DNA of 10,165 nucleotides from CBDDRG01 sp051306415 (GTDB lineage Bacteria; Pseudomonadota; Gammaproteobacteria; Pseudomonadales; Porticoccaceae): the NCBI GenBank assembly GCA_051306415.1, contig JBPPNE010000317.1, positions 1 through 10,165 on the forward strand, read 5' to 3'. A program made the position numbers and the translations under genes. Of this stretch, positions 1-6,463 are shown in pieces. Every line of letters begins with the position of its first letter. Within the stretch, counting starts at the first letter, position 1. The notes beneath the pieces were generated by a model. The model did no database searches and was not told where the DNA came from. It saw nothing but the letters and a program-made list of their open reading frames with translations.

Positions 1-1049
1 TCGCGGTAACCCAGGCACAGGTTGATACTGTCGAGACCATCGAGCACATCGAGCTTGGTCAAGCAGAGCCCGGACACACTGTTAATACGCACCGCCTGGC
101 GCAGCGCAAAAGCATCGAACCAGCCGCAGCGGCGTGGCCGCCCCGTCGTCGAGCCAAATTCGTGGCCCCTTTCGGCGAGGTGGCGACCAACCGCACAGAA
201 CAATTCGGTCGGAAAAGGCCCCGCGCCGACACGGGTGGTGTAGGCCTTGGTAATACCCAGCACATAGTCGAGATAGAGTGGGCCAAAGCCGCTACCGGTC
301 GCGGTGCCGCCGGCCGTGGTGTTCGAGGAGGTCACGAAGGGATAGGTGCCGTGATCGATGTCGAGGAGTGACCCCTGGGCGCCTTCAAACAGAATGTCGC
401 CCCCGGCGGCGCGGGTGTCGTGTAGCAGGCCGACAATATCGCCGATCAGCGGTCGCAGCTCTGCGGCCCAAGCTTGTACTGCCGCTAGGATCTGCCCATG
501 GTCGCACGCGGGAACACCGTAGTATTGGGTCAGCACGAAGTTGTGATAATCAAGGACGGCAGTCAAACGCTCGGCAAAGCGGTCCGGATTGAACATGTCG
601 CCGAGACGCAGGCCGCGCCTGGCGACCTTGTCCTCGTAGGCGGGACCGATACCGCGTCCAGTGGTGCCCAGCTTGTCGCTACCGCGCGCTTTCTCCCGTG
701 CCTGATCAAGGGCGACGTGATAGGGCAAAATCAGCGGGCACGCGGCGGAAATGCGCAACCGCTCGCGCACCGGGATGCCACGCTCTTCCAGCACGCGAAT
801 TTCCTCAAGCAGCGCATCCGGTGCCAGCACCACACCATTGCCGATCAAACAGGTGACATTGGCGCGCAGCACGCCCGAAGGGATCAGATGCAATACCGTT
901 TTCACACCGTCGATGACCAGCGTGTGGCCGGCGTTGTGCCCACCCTGGAAGCGCGCGACCACGGCCACCTTGTCCGTCAGCAGGTCGACAATTTTGCCTT
1001 TGCCTTCATCGCCCCACTGAGTGCCGAGCACAACGACATTTTTTCCCAT
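1..1049 (-). CDS. purA: Adenylosuccinate synthetase (3' end outside window)
   Basis: PurA joins IMP and aspartate, using GTP, to give adenylosuccinate, the first committed step from IMP to AMP in the cytosol. Reading leftward from the ATG at 1049-1047, the frame stays open to the window edge and gives 349 residues. The family is usually about 430 residues, so roughly the last 80 are missing. The N-terminus carries the glycine-rich loop WGDEGKGK (residues 12-19, with catalytic Asp14) and GGHNAGHT (36-43, with His42). Further on are GTTGRGIGPAYEDK, ILFEGAQGSLLD and, near the edge, EFGSTTGRPRRCGWFD followed by LTKLDVLDGL, all standard PurA blocks. An AGGAG ribosome site at 1060-1056 lies 6 bases before the ATG. 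hisZ ends 23 bases upstream, so the two are probably co-transcribed. Identification is essentially certain. The C-terminal part cannot be judged here. Confidence 0.98.
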   Translation of the reverse strand, partial: MGKNVVVLGTQWGDEGKGKIVDLLTDKVAVVARFQGGHNAGHTLVIDGVKTVLHLIPSGVLRANVTCLIGNGVVLAPDALLEEIRVLEERGIPVRERLRISAACPLILPYHVALDQAREKARGSDKLGTTGRGIGPAYEDKVARRGLRLGDMFNPDRFAERLTAVLDYHNFVLTQYYGVPACDHGQILAAVQAWAAELRPLIGDIVGLLHDTRAAGGDILFEGAQGSLLDIDHGTYPFVTSSNTTAGGTATGSGFGPLYLDYVLGITKAYTTRVGAGPFPTELFCAVGRHLAERGHEFGSTTGRPRRCGWFDAFALRQAVRINSVSGLCLTKLDVLDGLDSINLCLGYR

Positions 1050-1072
1050 TTACCGCTCCTGAAATCGGTGGT

Positions 1073-2257
1073 CTAGTCGCCAATGGTTTTGACAATAAAG
1101 CCGTTGGCGGAGGCCGCGAGTACGCGGTCACAGTGGAGTTCCGTGTAATCCGCGATCTGGCCGCGAAAGCCTGCGACCACACGTTCGCCGGCGGCCCGCA
1201 GGCGTCGTATTTCGGCATCCATTGCTCGATCATCGCTGGCTGGCGCGAAAATGCCGGCGGGGGTGGTGTCTACGTCTTCCACCAGCGCCGCCAACAACCC
1301 GAGATCAACTCCGAACCCAGTGGCCGGCCGGGCCCGACCAAAGGCTTCACCAACGTGATCGTAGCGCCCACCGTTGCCGATCGCGATGGGGTTGAGCGAG
1401 GAGTAAGCGGCAAACACGATGCCGGTATGGTAGTGGTAACCCCGCAGCTCGCTGAGATCGAGGTAGATGTCGATCGCAGGCGTGGCAGCCTGCACCTGTG
1501 CCACCACGAGTGCGAGCTCATCGAGCGCGGCGTGGACAGCCGCCGGTGCACCAGTAAATGCGGCGCGCGCGCGCGCGAGCACCGAAACGCCGCCAGCGAG
1601 ATCGGGCAACGCCGCGAGGATCGCGACGATACCGGAATCGGCAACATTGGTCTTGAGCCAAGCGGTCAAACCCGAGTCCTTGCGCTGAAGCAGATCGAAC
1701 AACTCTGCTTCCTGTCCGGCATTGAGCCCGGCACCGGCTTCAAGGCCACGATAAATGCCAACATGACCGAGATCCAGGTGGATTTTATTGATGCCTGCTT
1801 GGTGCAAGGTGTCAATCAACAACCCGACCACCTCGACATCGGCAGCGAGTCCCGGCTCGCCAAACAGCTCGACCCCGATCTGGATCGGCGAGCGGGACTG
1901 CAGTACGCCACGCGGGCGCGTGTACAATACCTGGCCGGCGTAACACAGTCGATTCGGACCCTGACGGCGCAGGCTGTGGGCATCCATGCGGGCTGCTTGC
2001 GGGGTGATGTCGGCGCGCACCCCCATCATCCGGCCACTGAGTTGGTCGGTGATCTTGAACGTCATCAGATCCAGATCGGAACCCGACCCACTCAACAGCG
2101 ATTCGGTGAACTCCGCCAACGGCGGGATGACCAAATCGTAGCCCCAGGCGTGATACAGATCGAGCAAGCGGCGACGCAGACGCTCGACCCGGTACGCACG
2201 ATTGGGCAGAATTTCCTCAATACCGTCCGGAAGTAACCAGCGGTCTACCGGCGTCAT
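1073..2257 (-). CDS. hisZ: ATP phosphoribosyltransferase regulatory subunit
   Basis: HisZ is a catalytically inactive relative of histidyl-tRNA synthetase that pairs with short-form HisG. Together they make the active, histidine-sensitive enzyme of the first step of histidine biosynthesis. The 394-residue product has the class II synthetase-like core: LLPDGIEEILP (8-18), RADITPQAAR (81-90), the motif-2-like YAGQVLYTRPRG (106-117), QIGVELFGE (126-134), SELRGYHYHTGIVFAAY (269-285) and GNGGRYDHVGEAFGRARPATGFG (starts 294). It ends without the anticodon-binding domain of true HisRS. A longer reading to 2350 would overlap yjeT and add an unrelated Cys/Ser-rich stretch. The ATG at 2257 has GAGG at 2266-2263, 5 bases upstream, and family-like sequence starts right after it. 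The yjeT stop lies 7 bases upstream, suggesting coupled translation. hisZ between yjeT and purA is typical of non-enteric gammaproteobacteria. A true HisRS is unlikely given the length and context. Confidence 0.95.
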   Translation of the reverse strand: MTPVDRWLLPDGIEEILPNRAYRVERLRRRLLDLYHAWGYDLVIPPLAEFTESLLSGSGSDLDLMTFKITDQLSGRMMGVRADITPQAARMDAHSLRRQGPNRLCYAGQVLYTRPRGVLQSRSPIQIGVELFGEPGLAADVEVVGLLIDTLHQAGINKIHLDLGHVGIYRGLEAGAGLNAGQEAELFDLLQRKDSGLTAWLKTNVADSGIVAILAALPDLAGGVSVLARARAAFTGAPAAVHAALDELALVVAQVQAATPAIDIYLDLSELRGYHYHTGIVFAAYSSLNPIAIGNGGRYDHVGEAFGRARPATGFGVDLGLLAALVEDVDTTPAGIFAPASDDRAMDAEIRRLRAAGERVVAGFRGQIADYTELHCDRVLAASANGFIVKTIGD

Positions 2258-2264
2258 CGCAGCC

Positions 2265-2450
2265 TCACTTGACGAAAAACAACAGACTGGCTCCCAGCAA
2301 CATGCTGAAGAGGCCGATAAGTCGGAGCGAGCGGTCGTCCATCCCGGCAACCCGCGACATTGCGTGACGCCATTGCGCCGGTGACAGAAAAGGCATCATG
2401 CCTTCGAGAACCAACACCAGGCACAGCGCTTTGGCGAGCTCTTGCCACAT
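2265..2450 (-). CDS. yjeT: DUF2065 family small membrane protein (YjeT)
   Basis: This is a 61-residue protein of the DUF2065/YjeT family, usually found next to hflC. The family's role is not established. Residues 8-20 (ALCLVLVLEGMMP) carry the family signature LxLVLVLEG, followed by a PAQW segment like the Pro-x-x-Trp of E. coli YjeT. Two hydrophobic stretches are visible, about 6-22 and 43-60, with a charged loop (RVAGMDDRSLR) between them. This fits a small two-pass inner-membrane protein. The ATG at 2450 is the only reasonable start, but its ribosome site is weak: the nearest purine run, AGAGA, lies about 12-16 bases upstream. The gene lies downstream of the hflC terminator and 7 bases before hisZ, so it is probably the first gene of a yjeT-hisZ-purA unit. 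Any link to HflKC or FtsH is inferred from synteny only. Confidence 0.9.
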   Translation of the reverse strand: MWQELAKALCLVLVLEGMMPFLSPAQWRHAMSRVAGMDDRSLRLIGLFSMLLGASLLFFVK

Positions 2451-2539
2451 GGTTCAGGGGTCTCTATCAAGCACTGCACGGACAAACGCAACAGGATTCA
2501 TAAACATCGCCACCCTACCTCAACCACAAATCCAACCAC

Positions 2540-2561
2540 AAAAAAACCGGGTCGCCCCGGT
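2540..2561 (-). terminator. Intrinsic terminator after hflC
   Basis: On the minus strand the sequence reads ACCGGG-GCGA-CCCGGT followed by six more Ts. This is a perfect 6-bp GC-rich stem (2561-2556 with 2551-2546), a GNRA-type GCGA tetraloop and a 7-base U run counting the last stem base. It starts about 50 bases past the hflC stop and lies about 90 bases before the yjeT start. The T run is on the minus-strand side only, so it should act on transcripts coming from hflC. Its strength is not measured here, and the short stem may allow read-through. Confidence 0.8.
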
Positions 2562-2612
2562 GTGGAAATTCTAGCATCACGAGCTGGTGGATGCGCCACT
2601 TTTTCCGTCCGC

Positions 2613-3485
2613 CTACTGTCCTTTTGGATTCTTGAGATAGCGGAAAAAATCGCTATCCGGCTTTATCAACAGGATATCGCCCTTGTTGGCAAAAGTAGCC
2701 CGATAGGCGGCAAGGCGCCGAGTAAAGGCGTAAAACTCGGGATCCTTCTGGAAGACCGCGGCGTAAATCGCCGTCGCCCGGGCATCACCTTCGCCGCGAG
2801 CAAGTTCGGCGTCTTTATTGGCATTGGCGATCAGCACGACTTGCTGACGGTCGGCATCGGCACGAATTTTCTCGGCCGCCTCAAGGCCCTTTGAACGCAG
2901 CTCGCGGGCCTCTTTCTCGCGCTCCGCTTTCATCCGTCGAAATACCTGCTCGCTGACCTCTGGCGGCAGGTCAATTCGCTTGACGCGCACGTCGACTACT
3001 TCGATACCGAGAGAATCGCGGACTGTCTTGTTGAGGCCATCGGCGATATTGGCCATCAATAAATCGCGTTCGCCAGACACCACTTCGTGAAGCGTGCGCA
3101 CGCCGAACTGGTTGCGCAAGCCGTCATTGACTCGGTCCGCGAGGCGACTGTGGGCAATGGTCTCATCGCCACCGGTCGCCTTGTAATACTTGGCAACGTC
3201 CGCAATTCGCCACTTGGCAAACGCATCGACAATCAGACGCTTCTTTTCCGCGGTCAGATAACTTTCCGGTTCGGCATCCAGGGTTAACACTCGCGCGTCG
3301 AATTTGCGGATTTTTTCAGCAAACGGCAGCTTGACGTACAACCCGGGGTTGATGTCCGCAGAAACGATACGCCCAAATCGCAATTTGACAGCGCGCTCGG
3401 TCTGTTTGACCACATAGAGCGAATCATTGGCGAGGAACAGCACGAGCGCCAGGATTATCGCAATGGAGGAAACTTTCTGATTCAT
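2613..3485 (-). CDS. hflC: FtsH modulator, SPFH/Band 7 protein HflC
   Basis: HflC pairs with HflK in a large inner-membrane complex that surrounds the FtsH protease and limits its access to membrane substrates. The 290-residue product has one N-terminal membrane segment (about 5-26) and then a Band 7/SPFH domain (about 25-190). Blocks resembling E. coli HflC include AVKLRFGRI, DARVLTLD, KKRLIVDAFAKWRI and LGIEVVDVRVKRIDLPPEVSEQ (159-180). A charged coiled-coil region follows (about 182-232, RMKAEREKEAR and onward). The C-terminus DPEFYAFTRRLAAYRATF and PDSDFFRYLKNP is diagnostic. It is about 40 residues shorter than E. coli HflC (334). The missing part is the variable acidic/Ala-rich insert before LGIEVVDVR, so this is a compact family form and not a truncation. 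The ATG at 3485 overlaps the hflK stop as ATGA, the usual coupling for two subunits of one complex. Confidence 0.97.
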   Translation of the reverse strand: MNQKVSSIAIILALVLFLANDSLYVVKQTERAVKLRFGRIVSADINPGLYVKLPFAEKIRKFDARVLTLDAEPESYLTAEKKRLIVDAFAKWRIADVAKYYKATGGDETIAHSRLADRVNDGLRNQFGVRTLHEVVSGERDLLMANIADGLNKTVRDSLGIEVVDVRVKRIDLPPEVSEQVFRRMKAEREKEARELRSKGLEAAEKIRADADRQQVVLIANANKDAELARGEGDARATAIYAAVFQKDPEFYAFTRRLAAYRATFANKGDILLIKPDSDFFRYLKNPKGQ

Positions 3486-4588
3486 TCTCGCGGCTCCCGG
3501 CGCTGAACAGAGGTGGTCTGACTGCGCAGTTTTTCGATCACCTGATCGGCGATGCTACTGATCTCCGCCGGTGTCATATTGGTTGCCTCGGCGGGTTTGG
3601 CGCCCTGTTGGCTTACCAGCTTGTCGAGGGGCAGGTACAACATGTTGTTACCGCCCTCCACATCCACCAGGACTTTGGAACTGCTCGCCATCACCGCCTC
3701 CATCGAGTCCAGATAGAGCCGTTGGCGGGTTACCTCGGGCGCTTTCCGGTATTCGGTCAGCAGCTGTTCGAAGCGCTGACTCTGTCCTTCCGCTTCCGCG
3801 ACAACCCGAGACCGATAGCCGTTGGCCTCTTCAATCAGCCGTTGGGCGTGGCCACGCGCCTCGGGGATGATGCCGTTGGCGTAACCCTGCGCTTCATTGA
3901 CCAAGCGCTCCTGATCCTCCCGCGCCTTGATCACATCGTCATAGGCCGATTTGACTTCAGCCGGCGGCTTGGCCTCCAGAATATTGACCTTGACCACGTG
4001 AATACCGGTGCCATAGTTGTCGAGATAGGTTTGCAGCCGGGTTTTGACATCGACACTGAGCTGCTCCCGACCAGTGGATACGACATCATCCAGCTTGCTG
4101 CTACCAACAACGTGGCGCAACGCGCTATCGGTGGCCTGCGTCAGACTCTTTTCCGGATCCTTTACATTCAACGCAAAGGCTTTCACGTCGCTGACGTTGT
4201 AGTGAACCGTGAGCGGCAGCTCGACGATGTTCTCGTCTTGGGTGAGCATTTCACCACGGGTCTGATACTGACGCTCCTCGGTCACCCGGATCTTGGTGAC
4301 GCTATCCACTAATGGCGGATTCCAATGCAGGCCGTCGCCGACTGTTTCGAGATACTTGCCAAAGCGAAGCACCACCGCCTTCTCTTTGGCATCCACCTGA
4401 TAGATGCCCAAGGCAGCCCAAGCCAGCACCAGCAGAGCCACGATACCAAGCACCAACGAGCGGTTGGGGTCGCCACCAAAAAAGCGTTGATACCTTGCCA
4501 GCAGATCCTTGAATACTGCATCCATATCGGGCGGCTGTTTGTTAGCGCCGCCCCATGGATCTTTGCCGCCAGGATCATTCCAGGCCAT
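3482..4588 (-). CDS. hflK: FtsH modulator, SPFH/Band 7 protein HflK
   Basis: HflK is the partner of HflC in the membrane cage around FtsH. The 368-residue protein starts with the Gly/Asp/Pro-rich cytoplasmic stretch MAWNDPGGKDPWGG typical of HflK. One membrane segment follows at about 44-62 (VLGIVALLVLAWAALGIYQV). The SPFH domain then begins with DAKEKAVVLRFGKYLETVGDGLHW and continues through ENIVELPLTVHYNV and ALRHVVGSSKLDDVVSTGRE. A long Glu/Ala/Arg-rich coiled coil (about 225-285: AREDQERLVNEAQGYANGIIPEA and onward) leads to RLYLDSMEAVM and the conserved tail GGNNMLYLPLDKL. It is somewhat shorter than E. coli HflK (419), with a leaner N-terminal linker and C-terminal tail. The ATG at 4588 has GGAG about 9 bases upstream. 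The last 4 bases overlap hflC. The 135-bp spacer upstream could give it its own promoter or regulation. Confidence 0.97.
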   Translation of the reverse strand: MAWNDPGGKDPWGGANKQPPDMDAVFKDLLARYQRFFGGDPNRSLVLGIVALLVLAWAALGIYQVDAKEKAVVLRFGKYLETVGDGLHWNPPLVDSVTKIRVTEERQYQTRGEMLTQDENIVELPLTVHYNVSDVKAFALNVKDPEKSLTQATDSALRHVVGSSKLDDVVSTGREQLSVDVKTRLQTYLDNYGTGIHVVKVNILEAKPPAEVKSAYDDVIKAREDQERLVNEAQGYANGIIPEARGHAQRLIEEANGYRSRVVAEAEGQSQRFEQLLTEYRKAPEVTRQRLYLDSMEAVMASSSKVLVDVEGGNNMLYLPLDKLVSQQGAKPAEATNMTPAEISSIADQVIEKLRSQTTSVQRREPRE

Positions 4589-4723
4589 GGATGACTACTC
4601 CAGTGATTGAGACGGGCGCCGGAAGCGGTCGGCCCGAGATTAAGTTATAGGTCAGCGACGGGAGTCGTCGCTATTGCTTGCCGCCACCAGCCCTCTCCGA
4701 CATTATCATTCAATAGCGACTGG
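4589..4723. other. hflX-hflK spacer with two competing hairpins
   Basis: This 135-bp spacer has no ORF of its own. In the direction of transcription it begins with GTCGCTATTG (4720-4711), just past the hflX stop, followed 34 bases later by its exact inverse CAATAGCGAC (4676-4667). The second arm can instead pair locally: AGCGACG (4672-4666), loop ACTCC, CGTCGCT (4660-4654), a perfect 7-bp stem. The two folds share bases 4672-4667 and so exclude each other. Neither is followed by a T run, so neither is a standard terminator. I see no convincing -35/-10 pair. TATAAC at 4650-4645 resembles a -10 box but has no matching -35. Confidence 0.6.
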
Positions 4724-6013
4724 TCAATCGACAGCGTCTGGAACGAGCGATAAACCCTGCCGCTTGAGCAAGCCATGCAGAGTAACGGCTGCAATCCGCA
4801 CTTCCACTATGGTACCACCTTTGGCCCCGGCTCGCTCTGAAACTACTGCGCTGGCCTGATAGAGCAACGCGCGCAGGCGCCCCTGCTCGGGCGCCAAATG
4901 ATAGCTGGCGTGAACGATATCATTGCCCAGAATCTCGGCAATCGCCGCTTTCAATAGCGGCAGCCCAGCCCCGGTGCGAGAGGACAACCACACCGCCATT
5001 GGGCGCCGAGCGTCATCCCGTTCGATCCGGGGTGTTGCATCGTCCAGCAAATCAATCTTGTTGAAAACCCGCAACACGGGCAGCTCGGCCGCGCCAATTT
5101 CGGCGAGAACCGCGTTCACTCGCTCCACCTTCAAATCGCGATCATCACTACTCGCATCGACCACATGTACCAGTAATGCCGCACTGCTTACCTCTTCCAA
5201 GGTCGCACGAAAAGCGTCGACCAGCTGGTGTGGCAAATGGCTGATAAAGCCCACAGTGTCGGCAATAACTGCCGCGCCGATATCGGGAACCTGGATACGC
5301 CTGAGCACCGGATCAAGGGTCGCGAATAGCTGGTCCGAGGCATAGACATCCGCTTGCGTCATGGCGTTGAACAGACTGGACTTGCCGGCGTTGGTGTAAC
5401 CCACCAAGGACACTGTGGGGATTTCGGCCCGCTGCCGCGACCGTCGATTCTGTTCGCGCTGACTGCGGACTTTTAACAGCGCCTGCTGAATCGCCTTGAT
5501 CCGTGAGCGCACCAGGCGGCGATCTGTTTCGAGCCGGGTCTCGCCGGGACCGCGCAACCCAATGCCACCCTTCTGGCGGTTCAGGCCACTCCGACTGCGA
5601 ACGAGACGAGCTGCGATCCGCTGCAACTGGGCAAGCTCTACCTGCAGCTTACCCTCATGGGTTTTAGCGCGTTGTGCAAAGATATCGAGGATCAACCCGG
5701 TGCGGTCGATCACTCGGCAGTTCAAGGCGATTTCGAGGTTGCTCTCCTGTCCGGGGGACAGGGTATGATTGAAAATCACTAACTCCGAGCCCTCGTCATC
5801 CACCCGCTCTCTCAATTCCGCAAGCTTGCCGGTACCGAGAAAATATTTCGCGTGTGGCACGCTGCGCGATCCGGTTAACAGTGCAACCGGGCGACCGCCG
5901 GCCGAGAGCACCAGCTCTTCAAATTCATGGGGATTTTCTGGTTCACTTTCGCTACCCAGATTTAAATGAACAAGAATTGCTGGTTCGCCAAGATCGCGGC
6001 GTTCGACAACCAA
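4724..6013 (-). CDS. hflX: Ribosome-associated GTPase HflX
   Basis: HflX is a translational GTPase-family protein that binds the large ribosomal subunit and splits stalled ribosomes under stress. The 429-residue length matches E. coli HflX (426). The N-terminal HflX domain (about 10-190) includes the conserved block KGGIGLRGPGETRLETDRR (148-166) after a coiled-coil region. The G domain has G1 GYTNAGKSS (205-213), a G2-region LFATLDP (229-235), G3 DTVGF (252-256) and G4 NKID (318-321), then a short C-terminal domain. The start is TTG at 6013. The codon before it is an in-frame TGA, so no earlier start exists, and AGGGG at 6024-6020 lies 6 bases upstream. The sequence VVERRDLGEPAILVHL aligns with the usual HflX beginning. 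hfq ends 12 bases upstream, so the two are very likely co-transcribed. Confidence 0.97.
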   Translation of the reverse strand: MVVERRDLGEPAILVHLNLGSESEPENPHEFEELVLSAGGRPVALLTGSRSVPHAKYFLGTGKLAELRERVDDEGSELVIFNHTLSPGQESNLEIALNCRVIDRTGLILDIFAQRAKTHEGKLQVELAQLQRIAARLVRSRSGLNRQKGGIGLRGPGETRLETDRRLVRSRIKAIQQALLKVRSQREQNRRSRQRAEIPTVSLVGYTNAGKSSLFNAMTQADVYASDQLFATLDPVLRRIQVPDIGAAVIADTVGFISHLPHQLVDAFRATLEEVSSAALLVHVVDASSDDRDLKVERVNAVLAEIGAAELPVLRVFNKIDLLDDATPRIERDDARRPMAVWLSSRTGAGLPLLKAAIAEILGNDIVHASYHLAPEQGRLRALLYQASAVVSERAGAKGGTIVEVRIAAVTLHGLLKRQGLSLVPDAVD

Positions 6014-6019
6014 TCATTA

Positions 6020-6024
6020 CCCCT
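6020..6024 (-). promoter_or_regulatory. Ribosome binding site for hflX (TTG start)
   Basis: AGGGG on the minus strand lies 6 bases before TTG at 6013-6011. An ATG two bases closer (6017-6015) is in the wrong frame. The in-frame TGA directly before TTG rules out a longer protein, so this site fixes TTG as the hflX start. Confidence 0.7.
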
Positions 6025-6025
6025 A

Positions 6026-6295
6026 TTATTCGTCGTCCGCTTCGCTATCATCAATAACGGAACCATCCGCCGATACTGCTATCGGCAGCTTTACCGGGCG
6101 GGAAGGTACTACAGTCGAAATGGCATGTTTGTAGACCATCTGGCTCACGGTGTTTTTCAACAACACGACAAATTGGTCGAAGGATTCGATCTGTCCTTGC
6201 AATTTAATGCCGTTGACCAGAAAAATGGAAACGGGGATTCGCTCTTTGCGCAGCACGTTCAGAAAAGGGTCTTGTAAATTATGCCCCTTTGACAT
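6026..6295 (-). CDS. hfq: RNA chaperone Hfq
   Basis: Hfq is the hexameric Sm-like chaperone that helps small RNAs pair with mRNAs. The 89-residue protein begins MSKGHNLQDPFLN. The Sm1 region runs through VSIFLVNGIKLQGQIESFDQF, and Sm2 is YKHAISTVVPSRP (55-67). Known RNA-contact positions of E. coli Hfq are kept: Gln8, Asp9, Lys31, Phe42, Tyr55, Lys56 and His57. The rim patch reads RKER (16-19) where E. coli has RRER. The C-terminal tail is only about 20 residues, against about 35 in E. coli. It still ends in an acidic tip (DDSEADDE), a feature linked in E. coli to release of RNA from the core. Two ATGs lie in tandem at 6298 and 6295. The second is chosen because AAGGAG is 3 bases from the first and 6 from the second. 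miaA lies 168 bp upstream and hflX 12 bp downstream. Confidence 0.99.
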   Translation of the reverse strand: MSKGHNLQDPFLNVLRKERIPVSIFLVNGIKLQGQIESFDQFVVLLKNTVSQMVYKHAISTVVPSRPVKLPIAVSADGSVIDDSEADDE

Positions 6296-6463
6296 CATTT
6301 TCTCCTTATTAGGTTTGGGTTGCCAACACAGTTAATTGTTAAAAACGGAGTGATAATCAAGCTCGTAGGCGGCCACCAAGAGTCGCGAGCCGCCGCGTAA
6401 AAAAAACCACTGAACCACTGTAAGGCCGCCAAAAAACGGCTAATATCCAATTAACTTGCTCGC
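6296..6463. other. miaA-hfq spacer
   Basis: This 168-bp stretch holds no gene and is more AT-rich than its flanks. In the transcribed direction it contains a direct repeat CAGTGGTTCAGTGG running into eight Ts (ending near 6400), without a stem before them. A GC stem follows, GGCGGC (6394-6389) with GCCGCC (6373-6368), loop 15. It competes with GCTCG/CGAGC (6390-6386 with 6365-6361). A weak promoter candidate for hfq is TTGATT (6360-6355) with AT-rich sequence 16-17 bases on (AATTAA, 6337-6332). In E. coli, hfq promoters lie upstream within miaA, so the true start may not be here. Confidence 0.3.
6302..6307 (-). promoter_or_regulatory. Ribosome binding site for hfq (AAGGAG)
   Basis: AAGGAG on the minus strand is a near-perfect Shine-Dalgarno sequence. 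It lies 3 bases from ATG 6298 and 6 bases from ATG 6295, which favours the second ATG and an N-terminus of MSKGHNLQ, as in other Hfq proteins. Confidence 0.8.

Noticed and set aside
1563..1575. Alternating GCGCGCGCGCGCG run that might form Z-DNA or slip
   Set aside because: It encodes the Ala-Arg-Ala-Arg stretch of HisZ in frame and is expected by chance in GC-rich coding DNA. The frame is intact on both sides.
1133..2236. Long open frame (367 codons) on the plus strand opposite hisZ
   Set aside because: It is the antisense shadow of hisZ in GC-rich DNA. It has no recognisable domain, and the minus strand encodes a clear HisZ.
2451..2539. Possible yjeT promoter (TTGCGT with GATAGA 17 bases on, or TTGAGG with TATGAA 15 bases on)
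   Set aside because: Both pairs match the consensus poorly. The first would leave a leader of only a few bases, and the second has too short a spacer. No promoter is claimed.
2613..3485. HflC looked truncated (290 versus 334 residues in E. coli)
   Set aside because: Both ends align with the family, including the conserved C-terminal PDSDFFRYLKNP. The difference is a missing variable internal insert, common in non-enteric HflC.
6424..6439. GCCG/CGGC stem with a T-rich loop just after miaA, as a miaA terminator
   Set aside because: The stem is only 4 bp, the Ts are in the loop and not after the stem, and it does not resemble a working terminator.
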